Source: Mycolicibacillus koreensis | GTDB lineage: Bacteria; Actinomycetota; Actinomycetes; Mycobacteriales; Mycobacteriaceae | DNA: 64,000 nt | Direction of reading: 5' to 3' | NCBI RefSeq assembly: GCF_002104795.1 | Contig: NZ_NCXO01000010.1 | Span: 1-64,000, forward strand | Part shown: positions 8,329-16,259 of the stretch, piece by piece | Layout of the letters: every line of letters starts with the position of its first letter | Numbering within the stretch: the stretch's first letter is position 1 | The notes under the pieces: model-generated | Told to the model about the DNA's origin: nothing | Seen by the model: the letters and a program-made list of their open reading frames with translations, nothing else | Database searches by the model: none | Position numbers and translations under genes: made by a program

Positions 8329-9924
8329 TCAGATCCAGGAGTCGGCGGGAATGTCGGCTGCGGGGTCGGGGCTCTTGGGCAGCAGATGGCACTTGAAGCC
8401 GATGAGCTGCATGCCGTCGACCGCCATGGTGTTGTTCTCGAACTTGAAGCCGTAATCCCGCCGGGTGTCCCCGGAGCCCGAACGGGTGGCCCCCTGCCCG
8501 CCGGCGAAGAACGGCCCGAAGCTGAAGTACCCGCCGGCACCGGTCGCCTGTGAGCGTGCGTTGTCGACGTAGTCGCTGAAGCTGTGGTTTTCGCCGAACT
8601 TGAGGGAGAGCTTTCGCACGAAGATCGCCGTCATCGGAATGGCCGGCATCTTGCCTTTCGGCGGCGAGCCACCGTCGGACAGCCGGTCTCCCTTGACCAC
8701 CACGTTGTTCTGGTCGAAACGCCAGTAGTGGCTGGTCAGAAACGCGGTTCGCAGCCACGGCCGGGCGATGGGAACCTGGGCGATCTCGAAGCTCATGTCG
8801 ACGTAGCTGCTGTCGAACGTGCCGTGGTACTCGTTGTGGCTACTCGACGACGAATGCGAGGCGCTGCCACCGAAGATGCCGAGAAAACCGCCGCCACCGC
8901 CGACACTGCTGCGCGACCATTGGTAGTTGGAGTTCGAATGGCTCTCGTAGTCGCCGGCCGTGAAGCCGAATCGGGTCCAGCCGGTCGACGTGGCGAAATT
9001 CCCGGGCACCAGCGAGGTGAAGAAGAAGTCCGAACCCGACACCGGCGAGGTGAGTCGTGCCTTTTCCAGGTCCTCGACATACTCCTGTTTGAGTAGCGCC
9101 ATGTCCCGACGCCCCACCTGCTCGAAGAACGCGGCGATTTTCTCGAAGTCGGTCTTGTGCCCGGCCGTCTCCCAATCGGCCAGCGCCGCCTTTACCTTGT
9201 TGCGATAGATATCGGCGTTGATCGCCCAATCGTGCACCGCGCGTGAGTCGGTCGCGGTAAGCGCGTCGATGCGGCGTGCGTTGTACTCCAGCGCCGCATC
9301 GCTGTAGGCCGCCATCTTGGCGTTGTAGGCGACGACCAGGTCACTGGGGACTGTGCACTCGGTTTCCTCGCCGGTGATGATGTCGGTGGACTTGACGGTT
9401 TTCTGCAACAGCCCGTTGAGGCGTTTGATCTGCTCCACCGTCTCCGGCGGCAGGTCGACCTTCATGACCTGGCTCATTCTGAGTGCGTAGTCGTAGATGT
9501 CGGAGAGCGTGCCGTCGTTGTTCTGCACCGACAGGCGGGCGAACTGCTCGTTGGTGCCGGCGGCGACGTCGGGGACAAAATCCAGCAGCCGGGCCATGTT
9601 CTCCGCCTGCATGTACAGCCGCGAGGTGTCCTTGGCCATCAGGTCGGCGAGCTGCTCGGGTGTGAGCGGCGGCGGCGGTGGCGGCGTGCCGCCGGAGGCG
9701 GCCACCGCGCTGGGTTGCATGGCGTCAACTGCGGACTTCTTCACCACCCCGGTCAGCCCCTGCGTCAGGTATTCCAGGTCGGCGGGCTCGATCGGGATGC
9801 CCGGCGTGCACCAGGAAAAGAAATTGTCGTCGGACGGCGGCACGGTGTCGTCGCCGTTGGTCAGCACGTCGTAGAGCTTGCTCATAATGGTGTTGGCGAG
9901 CACGCTCGGTTCTATCAAGGCCAT
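8329..9924 (-). CDS. Unassigned large protein with Gly/Ser-rich hydrophobic hairpin; possible pore-former-like
   Basis: 531 residues, not recognised. Residues 1-290 look mostly helical after a PPPPPP linker near 81-86; the rest looks beta-rich. Residues 330-365 form a striking pattern: a Ser-rich alternating strand (HSNSNYQWSRSS), a glycine/hydrophobic tip (VGGGGGFLGIFGG, 341-353) and a second Ser-rich strand. That layout resembles membrane-inserting hairpins of beta-pore-forming proteins. A second Gly/Phe-rich segment (GGYFSFGPFFAGG) lies near 464-476. It shares RPWLRTAFLTSHYWR, RLSDGGSPPKGKMPAIP, FVRKLSL and a tail LLPKSPDP with the next gene. There is no signal peptide. AGGAG precedes the ATG, and this is the first gene of the operon. 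The pore-former idea is speculative. Confidence 0.6.
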   Translation of the reverse strand: MALIEPSVLANTIMSKLYDVLTNGDDTVPPSDDNFFSWCTPGIPIEPADLEYLTQGLTGVVKKSAVDAMQPSAVAASGGTPPPPPPLTPEQLADLMAKDTSRLYMQAENMARLLDFVPDVAAGTNEQFARLSVQNNDGTLSDIYDYALRMSQVMKVDLPPETVEQIKRLNGLLQKTVKSTDIITGEETECTVPSDLVVAYNAKMAAYSDAALEYNARRIDALTATDSRAVHDWAINADIYRNKVKAALADWETAGHKTDFEKIAAFFEQVGRRDMALLKQEYVEDLEKARLTSPVSGSDFFFTSLVPGNFATSTGWTRFGFTAGDYESHSNSNYQWSRSSVGGGGGFLGIFGGSASHSSSSSHNEYHGTFDSSYVDMSFEIAQVPIARPWLRTAFLTSHYWRFDQNNVVVKGDRLSDGGSPPKGKMPAIPMTAIFVRKLSLKFGENHSFSDYVDNARSQATGAGGYFSFGPFFAGGQGATRSGSGDTRRDYGFKFENNTMAVDGMQLIGFKCHLLPKSPDPAADIPADSWI

Positions 9925-10300
9925 GGCCGCTGCTCCTGGCTAGCCGATCGGGGAAAAACGGATCTGCCGCGCTCGCCTGCCCGCAGGGCCTGCGGGCGGG
10001 TTCTGCGTACCTAATTTGTGACGGACCGAAGGTCGGGGTGCACCCCTAGGGGCAGTATCGCCGGTCGGCGCCACATCGCACACGGGTAGGCGCCTACCCC
10101 AAAATTGCGCGGGCAGCCGGACGGAGGTCCGCGCCCCGTCGGACCGTCGAACCCGGATGCGGATGTTTCGTTTTTGGCGATCCACCCCGCCCGCCGCGTT
10201 CTACGCGCTTTGGCCGATGTTGCCGAGATCGGTCTCGTCGGATAGTCGACGTATCAGATCTCGGTGTGCGGTGCCCCCGTACCCAACCAGGAGGGATGTC
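9925..10300. promoter_or_regulatory. 376-bp divergent intergenic region with a 19-bp palindrome
   Basis: Separates the three-gene operon (minus) from the secreted repeat protein (plus). It contains a perfect 9-1-9 palindrome at 9979-9997 (arms GCCCGCAGG and CCTGCGGGC), 55 bases before the operon's first ATG, and a CCCCTAGGGG palindrome at 10043-10052. Either could be a regulator site. I see no convincing promoter hexamers and no gene. Confidence 0.4.
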
Positions 10301-10966
10301 ATGGCGCCCCACAGGCTGCGCGTGCTGATTTCGTCGGCGTTTTCACTTGCGGTGCTGGCGGCCGCTATAGGCCAGGCACCGGCGGTGGCCGAACCGTTGC
10401 CCTACGGCCCCGACACCTGCATCGACGGCTACGTCTGGCGCGACGGCCGCCCCGGCGATCACGTCTGCGTCACCCCGGCGGTCCGTGACGCGACCGCCCA
10501 ACAGAACGCCGACGGCGCCGTCAACCGGGAACCGAACGGCGGAGAATACGGTCCTAACACCTGTAAGCAGGGCTTCGTGTGGCGGGAGGCGTTCGGTGGC
10601 GACGCGGTCTGTGTGACCCCCGACGTGCGCGATCAAGCCCGAGCCGACAACGGGGCGGCCGAATCGCGGAAGCTCGCCAACCAGGCGCAGCCGCCGGTCG
10701 ACCCCCCGATCGGCCCGCCGCTTGACCCACCGAAACCGCCGGATGGGCCGCCGACCTGTCCGCAGGGCCAAAGCCTCGGATCGGACGGCACCTGCATCAC
10801 CAAGCGAATGGTAATCACCATCCCCTGCCTCGGCCACAATCTGATCGGCGACGAGATCTGCCCGCTGTGGGCACCGCCGCCGCCCTCGGCGTGGACGTTC
10901 TGCCCGGACGTCTTCAACGCAGCCGAAACCCTCAAGGGGCCGGGAGGCTGCCCCAAGCCGTGGTGA
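10301..10966 (+). CDS. Secreted protein with two CVTP repeats
   Basis: 221 residues with a signal peptide ending near AVA at residue 30. Two tandem copies of a cysteine-paired unit follow: YGPDTC..GYVWRD..DHVCVTPAVRD (35-63) and YGPNTC..GFVWREA..DAVCVTPDVRD (83-111). A proline-rich stretch and a cysteine-rich C-terminal half come next (CPQGQSLGSDGTC, IPCLGHNLIGDEICPLW). The unit recurs in secreted actinobacterial proteins; I know no function for it. I chose the ATG at 10301 because AGGAGG lies just before it and the signal peptide begins there. Regularly spaced cysteines suggest one disulfide per repeat. It is convergent with the MerR gene; the 80-bp gap holds hairpins at 10990-11004 and 11024-11037 that could serve as terminators. 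Confidence 0.85.
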   Translation: MAPHRLRVLISSAFSLAVLAAAIGQAPAVAEPLPYGPDTCIDGYVWRDGRPGDHVCVTPAVRDATAQQNADGAVNREPNGGEYGPNTCKQGFVWREAFGGDAVCVTPDVRDQARADNGAAESRKLANQAQPPVDPPIGPPLDPPKPPDGPPTCPQGQSLGSDGTCITKRMVITIPCLGHNLIGDEICPLWAPPPPSAWTFCPDVFNAAETLKGPGGCPKPW

Positions 10967-11046
10967 ACGGTCAGGCTTCGTCTCTCCCGGAGGACGGTGT
11001 CCTCGAACTCATCGACAACTGGCGGGCCCGAGGGCCCCGGCGTCGC

Positions 11047-11853
11047 TCAGGAGGCGGTCCCCTCCTGAGCCTCCGACCCGCCAGCCCCGGACTCTGCCCC
11101 CGCAGCGGGGATCGTCTTGGCCGCCCGATTGTAGTCATCCAGTTCGTCGCGGACCGCGGCCGTCAGCGCCCGGTCAAGGCTGGCGTGCGCGGCGCGCCCG
11201 GCCACCCGGCGCATCACCGCGATGATGTCGGCGGCCCAGGCGAGTTCGGCGTCGTCACCGGGATACCAGCCGGGCCCGCGTTGCCGGGTGATCTCGGTGT
11301 GGCCGTGGCGCACGATGGCGCGGGCCGCGGCGTCCAGCTTCTTGTCGGTGGCCGCGGTGGCCTTCAGGATCGCGGCCAGCGGCATGCCACGGGCGATCAG
11401 CTGCGCATAGTCGTCGATGATCCGGCGGTCCGGCACCAGGTAGCTGTCCGCGTCGCCGGTCGGCTCGATCACCCCGGTGCTGCACAGTCGTCGCAGGGTC
11501 GGCGCGTCCAAATCGCCGAGCCGCTCGGTCAACTGCGCCAACGACATCGTCCGCGACTCCGGATGCGACCACGGCGCGGTGACCAGCTCCGCCAGGTCAT
11601 CGAGGTTGAGCACCTCCGCCAGTTCCTGGCCGTCGCGCAGCCCGGTCAGGAACTTCAGTATGTGCTTGACGGTGAATCCCTCGCCGAGCAACCGGATGAC
11701 GGTCTGCAACTGGCGCAGGTGCCGGTCGGTGTAGATGGCGACCCGGCCGCGCCGCACCGGGCGGGTCAGCAGTCCGTTCTCCTGATAGACTCGCACGTTG
11801 CGTGTCGTCGTCCCGGCCTCCCGCGCCAGGTCGTCGATCCGGTACTCCACCAC
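11047..11853 (-). CDS. MerR-family transcriptional regulator
   Basis: 268 residues. The N-terminal winged helix-turn-helix is clear: YRIDDLAREAGTTTRNVRVYQENGLL, then the wing and YTDRHLRQLQTVIRLLGEGF. The long C-terminal domain (about residues 75-250) is helical and unassigned. It has no cysteine cluster, so it is not an obvious metal sensor. It is the last gene of a four-gene operon (SDR, diiron protein, Baeyer-Villiger-type monooxygenase, MerR), 9 bases after the monooxygenase. Being last in the operon suggests feedback control, perhaps through the inverted repeat at 15281-15302. The activating molecule is probably a substrate of the operon; this is inference. Confidence 0.9.
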   Translation of the reverse strand: MVEYRIDDLAREAGTTTRNVRVYQENGLLTRPVRRGRVAIYTDRHLRQLQTVIRLLGEGFTVKHILKFLTGLRDGQELAEVLNLDDLAELVTAPWSHPESRTMSLAQLTERLGDLDAPTLRRLCSTGVIEPTGDADSYLVPDRRIIDDYAQLIARGMPLAAILKATAATDKKLDAAARAIVRHGHTEITRQRGPGWYPGDDAELAWAADIIAVMRRVAGRAAHASLDRALTAAVRDELDDYNRAAKTIPAAGAESGAGGSEAQEGTAS

Positions 11854-11862
11854 GGCCCGCCC

Positions 11863-13347
11863 CTAGCCGACCGCAACCGGGCTGCCCAGCTCCTGGCGGG
11901 CGACGATCTTGTAGTCCTCCAGGTCAACGTGCTTGAGCTGGTTGACGTATTGGGTGGCGAAGCCGGGGAACATGGTGGCGTTGAAGCCGTCCTCGGTCAG
12001 ATACCAGCTCTGGCATCCGGAGTTCCACGTGGTGGACTGCAGCCGCTGCTGGATGTCCTCGTTGTAGCGCGCCTGCACTTCGGGGCGCACGTCCAGAGAT
12101 TTCCAGTTGAACTGCAGCAGCTTGCCGATCGCGGTGACGATGTAGTCGATCTGGGCCTCCATGTACACCAGCGCCGAGTTGTGGCCCGGCCCGGAGTTCG
12201 GCCCGAACGTGAAGTACAGGTTCGGGTAGCCCGACACCGCGACGCTGCGGTAGGCGAACGCGCCGCTGCTCCACTCCGAGGCCAGATCCCGGCCATCGAC
12301 ACCGGTGATCGCAAACGGGGTGCCGGCTTTGGAGACGTCGAATCCCGTGGCGAAGACGATGCAATCGAATTGATGCTCGATGCCCTCGACGGTGCGGATC
12401 CCGTCGGGCGCCAGCCGCGCGATCGGCCAGGTCACCAGCGTGCAGTTGTCGGCCTGCAGCGCGGGGTAGTAGTCGCTGGTCATCAGGATGCGTTTGCACC
12501 CGGCGGAGAAGTCCGGCGTCAACTGCCTGCGCAGCCACGGGTCTTTGACCTGTCGGCGCAGATTGAGCGCGCTGACCGCCTCCACGATCCGGGTCACCGG
12601 GGTATCCCACACCAGCCCGAGAGCCATCGACTCGTGGCCCCAATACCAGGCCGACCGCGCCACCTTCTGAGCCAGAGGCAGCTCTGTGAAGACCCGCTTG
12701 ACCAGCTCACTGCTGCGTGCGTTGACCCGGGGCAGCACCCAGCCCGGGGTGCGCTGAAACACCTTGACCGCGGCGGCCGTCTTGACCAGCTCCGGAACGA
12801 TCTGCACCGCGCTGGCGCCGGTGCCGACCACGGCCACCCGCTTACCCGCGAAGTCGTAGTCGTGGTCCCAGCGCGCACTGTGGATCTTGTGCCCCTGGTA
12901 GTCGTCGATGCCCGGGATGGCCGGAAAGCTGACGTTGGCCAGCGGGCCGGAGGCGACGACGACAGCGCGGGCCCGCACCGGATCCTGGTCGGCAAAGCTG
13001 ACGGTCCACTCGCCTGCGGTCTCGTCGTAGACGATCCCGGTCACGTTGTGCCCGAAGCGGATGTGGCCACCGATGCCGTTGGATGCGACCATGTCGTCGA
13101 TGTAGTCGAGAATCTCGGCGCTACCCGAATAGGTGCGCGACCAGTCGGGCTTGGGCGCGAAACTGTAGGAGTACAGGTGCGACGGGATGTCGCACGCCGC
13201 ACCCGGATAGGTGTTGTCCCGCCAGGTGCCGCCGACTTCAGTGTCCCGCTCGAAGATCACGAAATCGGTGATGCCCTGATCCTTGAGCCGTATCGCGGCG
13301 CCGATGCCGGCGAAGCCGGCACCGATGATGGCTACGGAGAGCGTCAT
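11863..13347 (-). CDS. Baeyer-Villiger-type flavin monooxygenase
   Basis: 494 residues. An N-terminal FAD-binding motif (VAIIGAGFAGIGAA), EVGGTWRDNTYPGAACDIPSHLYSYSF and a second nucleotide-binding motif for NADPH (AVVGTGASAVQIVPEL) are present. The fingerprint YQGHKIHSARW fits the Baeyer-Villiger pattern [FY]-x-G-x-x-x-H-x-x-x-W. Such enzymes insert oxygen next to a ketone or oxidise heteroatoms using NADPH and O2. It is third in the operon, 14 bases after the diiron protein. With an SDR upstream (alcohol to ketone), the pair could oxidise an alcohol to an ester; the substrate, perhaps a lipid or xenobiotic, is unknown. Confidence 0.93.
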   Translation of the reverse strand: MTLSVAIIGAGFAGIGAAIRLKDQGITDFVIFERDTEVGGTWRDNTYPGAACDIPSHLYSYSFAPKPDWSRTYSGSAEILDYIDDMVASNGIGGHIRFGHNVTGIVYDETAGEWTVSFADQDPVRARAVVVASGPLANVSFPAIPGIDDYQGHKIHSARWDHDYDFAGKRVAVVGTGASAVQIVPELVKTAAAVKVFQRTPGWVLPRVNARSSELVKRVFTELPLAQKVARSAWYWGHESMALGLVWDTPVTRIVEAVSALNLRRQVKDPWLRRQLTPDFSAGCKRILMTSDYYPALQADNCTLVTWPIARLAPDGIRTVEGIEHQFDCIVFATGFDVSKAGTPFAITGVDGRDLASEWSSGAFAYRSVAVSGYPNLYFTFGPNSGPGHNSALVYMEAQIDYIVTAIGKLLQFNWKSLDVRPEVQARYNEDIQQRLQSTTWNSGCQSWYLTEDGFNATMFPGFATQYVNQLKHVDLEDYKIVARQELGSPVAVG

Positions 13348-13361
13348 TGCGTGCGACTCCT

Positions 13362-14282
13362 TCAGGCGACCGGCTCGTAGGTCAGTTCACGCGACCAGGT
13401 CGGGGTGTTCCGCACCAACGGCAGCGGGATGATGCTGGTGGCCTTCACCAGCGAGTCCGCCAGCCAGTGGTATTTCGAGGTGCGGTCGATGACCTTGCGG
13501 GCCTGCCAGGACACGATCCGGTACATCGGCAACCTGCGGGTGAATTCGCTGCGCTCGCCGACTCCTTGGAACCGGCGCATGGCCTGGTACAACTTCTCCT
13601 CGTTGACGCCCATGGCGACGATGTTGTCGCGCATCTTGTTCAGCAGCGGGAAATAGCTCAGGACCCCGATCAGGAAAGAGGGTTTGATCCATCCGCCGAC
13701 CAACTCGATCAACAGCCTGTGCATGTCGGCCTGGCCGAGCAGATGCATCACCTCGAAATCAACGGCCAGGTGCCGAGATTCGTCGGAGTTGATCCGCCGG
13801 AACACCTCTTGGGCGATCGGGTCTTTGACCTCGTCGGTGATGAACTTGATCAGCGCCCCGTCCAGGGCCACCTCCAACATCGGGATGACGGTGCCCAAAA
13901 ACGTCAGGCCCATCCCGTCGGAGTGCTTGTCGAGCCAGTTGATCACCAACTGCACGTTGACGTTCGGCGCCGGGATCTCGTCGTCGTCGAGCATCCCCCA
14001 GCGGCGCATCAGAGCGAGTTCGGCGTTAGCGTGCTTTTGTTCCTCGGCGTGGAAATGTTCGTAGATGCTCTTGAGGGTGGGTGTCGGAGCCTTCTTGGCC
14101 AGCGCGGCAAAACCGCGGGCGCCGACGTTCTCGATCCACATCAGATCCGACATGAACGGTTTGAGCTTGGCCCACAACTCCGGCTCAATGAGTTCCGCAC
14201 CCGGTGCGTGCCAGTCGATGTCGGCCAGCGCCCACTGCCGGTCCTTGATCGTCTGGAGCATGGCGTCCATGTCCATTGCCAT
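13362..14282 (-). CDS. Ferritin-like diiron protein, possible hydroxylase
   Basis: 306 residues, mostly helical. The four-helix diiron ligand pattern is visible in order: E in MWIENVGARGFA, EEQKH (E-x-x-H), E in PMLEVALDG, and DESRH (E-x-x-H). This is the R2/desaturase-like arrangement, suggesting an O2-activating diiron centre. There is no signal peptide. It is second in the operon, between an SDR (27-bp gap) and a Baeyer-Villiger-type monooxygenase (14-bp gap). A hydroxylase acting before the SDR and monooxygenase is a reasonable model (CH to alcohol to ketone to ester). The exact family is not recognised, and an oxidase without a hydroxylase role is possible. Confidence 0.75.
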   Translation of the reverse strand: MAMDMDAMLQTIKDRQWALADIDWHAPGAELIEPELWAKLKPFMSDLMWIENVGARGFAALAKKAPTPTLKSIYEHFHAEEQKHANAELALMRRWGMLDDDEIPAPNVNVQLVINWLDKHSDGMGLTFLGTVIPMLEVALDGALIKFITDEVKDPIAQEVFRRINSDESRHLAVDFEVMHLLGQADMHRLLIELVGGWIKPSFLIGVLSYFPLLNKMRDNIVAMGVNEEKLYQAMRRFQGVGERSEFTRRLPMYRIVSWQARKVIDRTSKYHWLADSLVKATSIIPLPLVRNTPTWSRELTYEPVA

Positions 14283-14309
14283 GATCGATTCCTTTCAGGG
14301 GAGGGCGGG

Positions 14310-15167
14310 TCAGTTGTCGGGCAGCAGCCGGCCGAGCAGCCCGGCGCCGCGCACGTAGAGGCCCGGGAGGTGTCGTTTCAGGTGCCAGATGACGGTGGCG
14401 TCGAGCTGCGGCACCACGTAGAGGCGGCCGGCGTCGTGGGCATCGAGGGTGCGGGCCGCGACACTGTCGGCCGACAGCCCGGTCCAGCGGGCCAGCTGCT
14501 TGCTCAGGTTCATCGAGCCGGGGGTGATGCGGCCGTCGTCGAAGACGTTGGTCTTGACGAAGGTCGGGCACAGCACCGTCACGGTGATGTCGGTGTCGTT
14601 CAACTCCGCGGCCAGGGTCTCCGACAGCGACATCACCCCGGCCTTGGAGACGTTGTAGGCCGCCATCGACGGCGCGGCGGCGAACCCGGCGGCCGAGGCC
14701 ACGTTGATGACGCCGCCGCGACCCGCCTCCCGCAACAGCGGGGTGAACACCTCGCAGCCGTAGATCACGCCCCACAGGTTGATGCCCAGGGCCCAGTCCC
14801 AATCCTCGAAGCCGATGTCGCCGACGGGCTTTCCACCGATACCGACCCCGGCGTTGTTGATCACCAGGGTGGGCGGCCCGCCGAATACCTCCTGGGCGGT
14901 CGCGGCGAGTTTCTCCACCGCGGCGCGATCGGACACATCGCACTGTGCCGCGTGCGCACTGCCGGTGGGCAACTCGGCGATCAAGGCGACGGTCTCCGCG
15001 GCGCGGTCTGGATCGATATCGGCGCAGATGACCTCACCGCCGCGGCGGGCGAGTTCCAGGGCGAACGACCGCCCGATGCCGCTGCCCGCGCCGGTGACCA
15101 CCGCCTTGGCGTCAGCGGAGCGTCGGTCGGTGCGCAGCATGTTGAGCAGGGAGTCGAGGCCGAACAT
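14310..15167 (-). CDS. Short-chain dehydrogenase/reductase
   Basis: 285 residues. The Rossmann-fold SDR motifs are present: TGAGSGIG for the dinucleotide, CADIDPDRAAET (acidic residue favouring NAD), INNAGVG, and the active-site YNVSKAG (Y-x-x-x-K). I chose the ATG at 15167; frame extension to 15263 adds arginine-rich, non-homologous residues. It is the first gene of the SDR-diiron-monooxygenase-MerR operon. It probably interconverts an alcohol and a ketone feeding the Baeyer-Villiger-type enzyme; this is inferred from the operon. Confidence 0.9.
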   Translation of the reverse strand: MFGLDSLLNMLRTDRRSADAKAVVTGAGSGIGRSFALELARRGGEVICADIDPDRAAETVALIAELPTGSAHAAQCDVSDRAAVEKLAATAQEVFGGPPTLVINNAGVGIGGKPVGDIGFEDWDWALGINLWGVIYGCEVFTPLLREAGRGGVINVASAAGFAAAPSMAAYNVSKAGVMSLSETLAAELNDTDITVTVLCPTFVKTNVFDDGRITPGSMNLSKQLARWTGLSADSVAARTLDAHDAGRLYVVPQLDATVIWHLKRHLPGLYVRGAGLLGRLLPDN

Positions 15168-15280
15168 CAGCACATCTCTTCGATGTCGCGGGTTCGCGCG
15201 GCCCGGCGTGGGGCGTGGGCAGGCGCCAGCGGCAGATGTGGTTCGTCGGATTCCGTCACGCACAGCAGTTCACCACGGAT

Positions 15281-15302
15281 TGTGCCGTTTGACAATGGCA
15301 CA
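15281..15302. promoter_or_regulatory. Inverted repeat upstream of the SDR operon, candidate MerR site
   Basis: TGTGCC and GGCACA are 10 bases apart (6-10-6). The repeat extends imperfectly on both sides (GATTGTGCC versus GGCACAGTC). It lies 114 bases before the first gene of the operon whose last gene is a MerR regulator. Assigning it to that regulator is inference. The rest of the 15168-15416 gap has no gene that I can see. Confidence 0.4.
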
Positions 15303-15416
15303 GTCGAAGATGACGTGCTTGGTGGTGGTGGGTGACAAGGGGTTGCCGGCGCCCTCACCACCCGCGCCCGATACTTGCACGGGGTGTCCGGGTGGCAGGG
15401 CAGGCCGCGACGTCGT

Positions 15417-16175
15417 TCAGTCGGTGGAACCGGCGGCGCCGCGTGCCAGGTTCACAGTGATCGACTCCAGGGCTCGAGACAGGTCGGCCTCGGCCCGTTC
15501 GTGATCCACCCCGGCCCGATGCAGGGGACCGGCGTCGTCCTCTTCCTCGAACAGCGCCAGCAGCAGGTGTTCGGTGCCGATGTAGTTGTGGCCGAGGCGA
15601 AGTGCGGTGCGGAATGTCAACTCCAAGACCTTGCGGGCCGGGCCGCTGAACGGAATCAACGCGGGCGATTCGGTGCCGCCGGGCGGCAGGGTGACAGCGG
15701 CGACGACAGCATCGGGGTCGACCTGCTGGGCGGTGAGCAACTCGGTGGCCAGCGCGCCGCGATCGTGCAGCAGGCCCAGAACCAGATGGTCGGGGGTGAT
15801 CTCGGCGTTGCGCGCCTGGTGGGCGGCGTTTTGGGCCGCCACCACCGCGCTGCGTGCCCGTGGCGTGAAGCGGTTGAAGCCCTGCTCGGCGTCGATTCCG
15901 GTGGCCTCGGCCCGCGGGACGAATCTCTTCTGCGCCGCCTGTTTGGTGACGCCCATGCACTTGCCGATCTCGGTCCACGACGCGCCGGACCGGCGGGCCT
16001 GGTCGACGAAGTGGCCGATCAGATGGTCGGCGACCTCGCTGAGGTGCTCGGCCGCCAGGACCGCGTCGGTCAACTGGTCCAGGGGATTGTCGTGCACGCC
16101 GGTGATGGCGTTGATCAGATCGTCGAGGCGTACGGATTGCGCGAGGGGTGTCGGGTCAACCATGACGTCAACCAT
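15417..16175 (-). CDS. Clp N-terminal-repeat protein with helix-turn-helix, probable autoregulator
   Basis: 252 residues. The N-terminal third carries a helix-turn-helix-like segment SWTEIGKCMGVTKQAAQKRF (66-85). The rest is a double Clp N repeat (FTPRARSAVVAAQNAAHQARN..EITPDHLVLGLL and FSGPARKVLELTFRTALRLG..YIGTEHLLLALF), as in ClpC substrate-adaptor domains. There is no AAA+ ATPase domain. It is probably a DNA-binding regulator or adaptor linked to the Clp protease. Three copies of GGTTGAC lie at and around the start: the first ATG at 16175 and a second in-frame ATG at 16163 are both inside operator-like sequence. No Shine-Dalgarno precedes 16175, so a leaderless start is possible. The start could equally be 16163. 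Confidence 0.83.
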   Translation of the reverse strand: MVDVMVDPTPLAQSVRLDDLINAITGVHDNPLDQLTDAVLAAEHLSEVADHLIGHFVDQARRSGASWTEIGKCMGVTKQAAQKRFVPRAEATGIDAEQGFNRFTPRARSAVVAAQNAAHQARNAEITPDHLVLGLLHDRGALATELLTAQQVDPDAVVAAVTLPPGGTESPALIPFSGPARKVLELTFRTALRLGHNYIGTEHLLLALFEEEDDAGPLHRAGVDHERAEADLSRALESITVNLARGAAGSTD

Positions 16176-16213
16176 AGGTTGACGTCATGGGGTTCGTCAA
16201 CCGTGGGTTGACG
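16161..16213. promoter_or_regulatory. Two adjacent palindromes overlapping the Clp-N gene start
   Basis: Positions 16161-16189 form a perfect 13-3-13 palindrome whose arms contain TGACGTCAACC. Positions 16195-16213 form a perfect 8-3-8 palindrome (CGTCAACC-GTG-GGTTGACG). Both contain GTCAACC-N3-GGTTGAC, and a further half-site lies at 16154-16160. The first palindrome covers the start codons, so binding would block transcription or translation initiation. Confidence 0.7.
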
Positions 16214-16259
16214 ACGGCGGGGCCCGGCAGCCCCAACGGGGGTCCGCCGGCGCCGGTGC

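Noticed and set aside
10867..13380. 837-codon open frame on the plus strand over the MerR and monooxygenase genes
   Set aside because: Antisense to two well-supported genes; composition is Gly/Arg/Val-rich shadow translation typical of GC-rich DNA with no recognisable domain.
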